Shown here: in pieces, positions 34,515 through 34,635 of the stretch
How positions within the stretch are numbered: the first letter of the stretch is position 1
How the letters are laid out: each line of letters opens with the position of its first letter
Assembly: GCA_002069605.1 (NCBI GenBank)
Contig: MWBQ01000071.1
Coordinates: 1-34,635 of the forward strand
Direction of reading: 5' to 3'
Length of the DNA: 34,635 bases
Source of the DNA: Candidatus Atribacteria bacterium ADurb.Bin276
GTDB taxonomy: Bacteria; Atribacterota; Atribacteria; Atribacterales; Atribacteraceae
Notes under the pieces: model-generated
Seen by the model: the letters and a program-made list of their open reading frames with translations, nothing else
Told to the model about the DNA's origin: nothing
Databases searched by the model: none
Position numbers and translations under genes: made by a program

Positions 34515-34635
34515 GCAGCACACAACACATGGTATAGTGCATGCGGGTTTCAGAGGTTTTCGAGCGTTTGTGGCTCGTAAAAAAAGTCGGTGTAAACTGA
34601 TAGGAAATCGCTTCGTAATCCCGCACGACACCATA
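34515..34635 (-). repeat. Large imperfect palindrome, attC-like, cut by window edge
   Basis: The arm ATGGTATAGTGC-ATGC-GGG (34529-34547) is complementary to CCCGCACGACACCATA (34620-34635) apart from mismatches and a four-base bulge. Inside, CGAGC (34561-34565) pairs with GCTCG (34573-34577). The flank GCACACAAC (34518-34526) would pair with a GTTGTGTGC just outside the window. Ends with AAC/GTT, extrahelical bases and an unpaired middle are features of integron attC sites. The right end is missing, so this is a hypothesis. The open frame across it on the minus strand is most likely not a real gene. Confidence 0.4.

Noticed and set aside
34260-34634. Minus-strand ORF of 124 codons at the right end
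   Set aside because: It runs through two palindromic elements and the antisense of the LytTR fragment; its sequence reflects the inverted repeats. Similar frames are often annotated in repeats but are unlikely to be genes.

Overview
The window reads as AT-rich chromosomal DNA from an anaerobic bacterium with a two-membrane envelope. Evidence for anaerobic life: oxygen-sensitive 2-oxoacid:acceptor oxidoreductase, ferredoxin-type homocysteine synthesis, radical SAM enzymes. Evidence for a diderm: DnaK carries the extra segment in its nucleotide-binding domain that Gram-negative-type DnaKs have, and a BcsB-like envelope protein is present. I cannot fix the phylum from sequence alone; an uncultured lineage such as Atribacterota would fit, but this is a guess.

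Layout. 1-540: intergenic DNA with hairpins and degenerate repeat units, ending in a clear promoter with an overlapping operator-like palindrome. 549-3484: sugar-type ABC transporter (ATPase, permease, binding protein) closed by a strong terminator. 3570-6271: a perfect promoter, a T-box leader whose specifier reads ATG (Met), then a three-gene homocysteine module (DUF39/COG1900, NIL-ferredoxin, UPF0280/COG2122); the leader's predicted amino acid matches the pathway. 6495-8948: Lon-like AAA protease. 8950-11388 (minus): BcsB-like membrane-anchored protein, with an unusual in-frame open stretch beyond its TGA stop. 11693-17606: grpE-dnaK, a terminator, then dnaJ-rsmE-mtaB. 17670-21937: two tandem paralogous O-antigen-ligase-like proteins with TPR-like tails, followed by a thioredoxin-fold lipoprotein. 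22618-23955 (minus): sn-glycerol-1-phosphate dehydrogenase. 24198-26950: flavin-reductase-like protein, B12-binding-type radical SAM enzyme, HAD phosphatase. 27196-31519: carAB. 31670-33722: secreted protein of unknown function and a 2-oxoacid oxidoreductase gamma-alpha fusion that breaks off early.

The last ~930 bases do not belong with the rest. At about 33,690-33,705 the oxidoreductase gene loses its 3' end and abuts, tail to tail, a radical SAM gene that has also lost its 3' end. A 5'-truncated, frameshifted LytTR DNA-binding domain follows, then two strong palindromic elements, the last cut by the window edge and attC-like in shape. This is either a genuine rearrangement with mobile DNA or a chimeric contig end.

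The most interesting biology is the Met T-box driving a sulfide/persulfide-type homocysteine pathway best known from methanogens. Next are the paired ligase-like proteins, the open frame past the BcsB-like stop, and the structured junction at the right end. No tRNA, rRNA or CRISPR array was seen.
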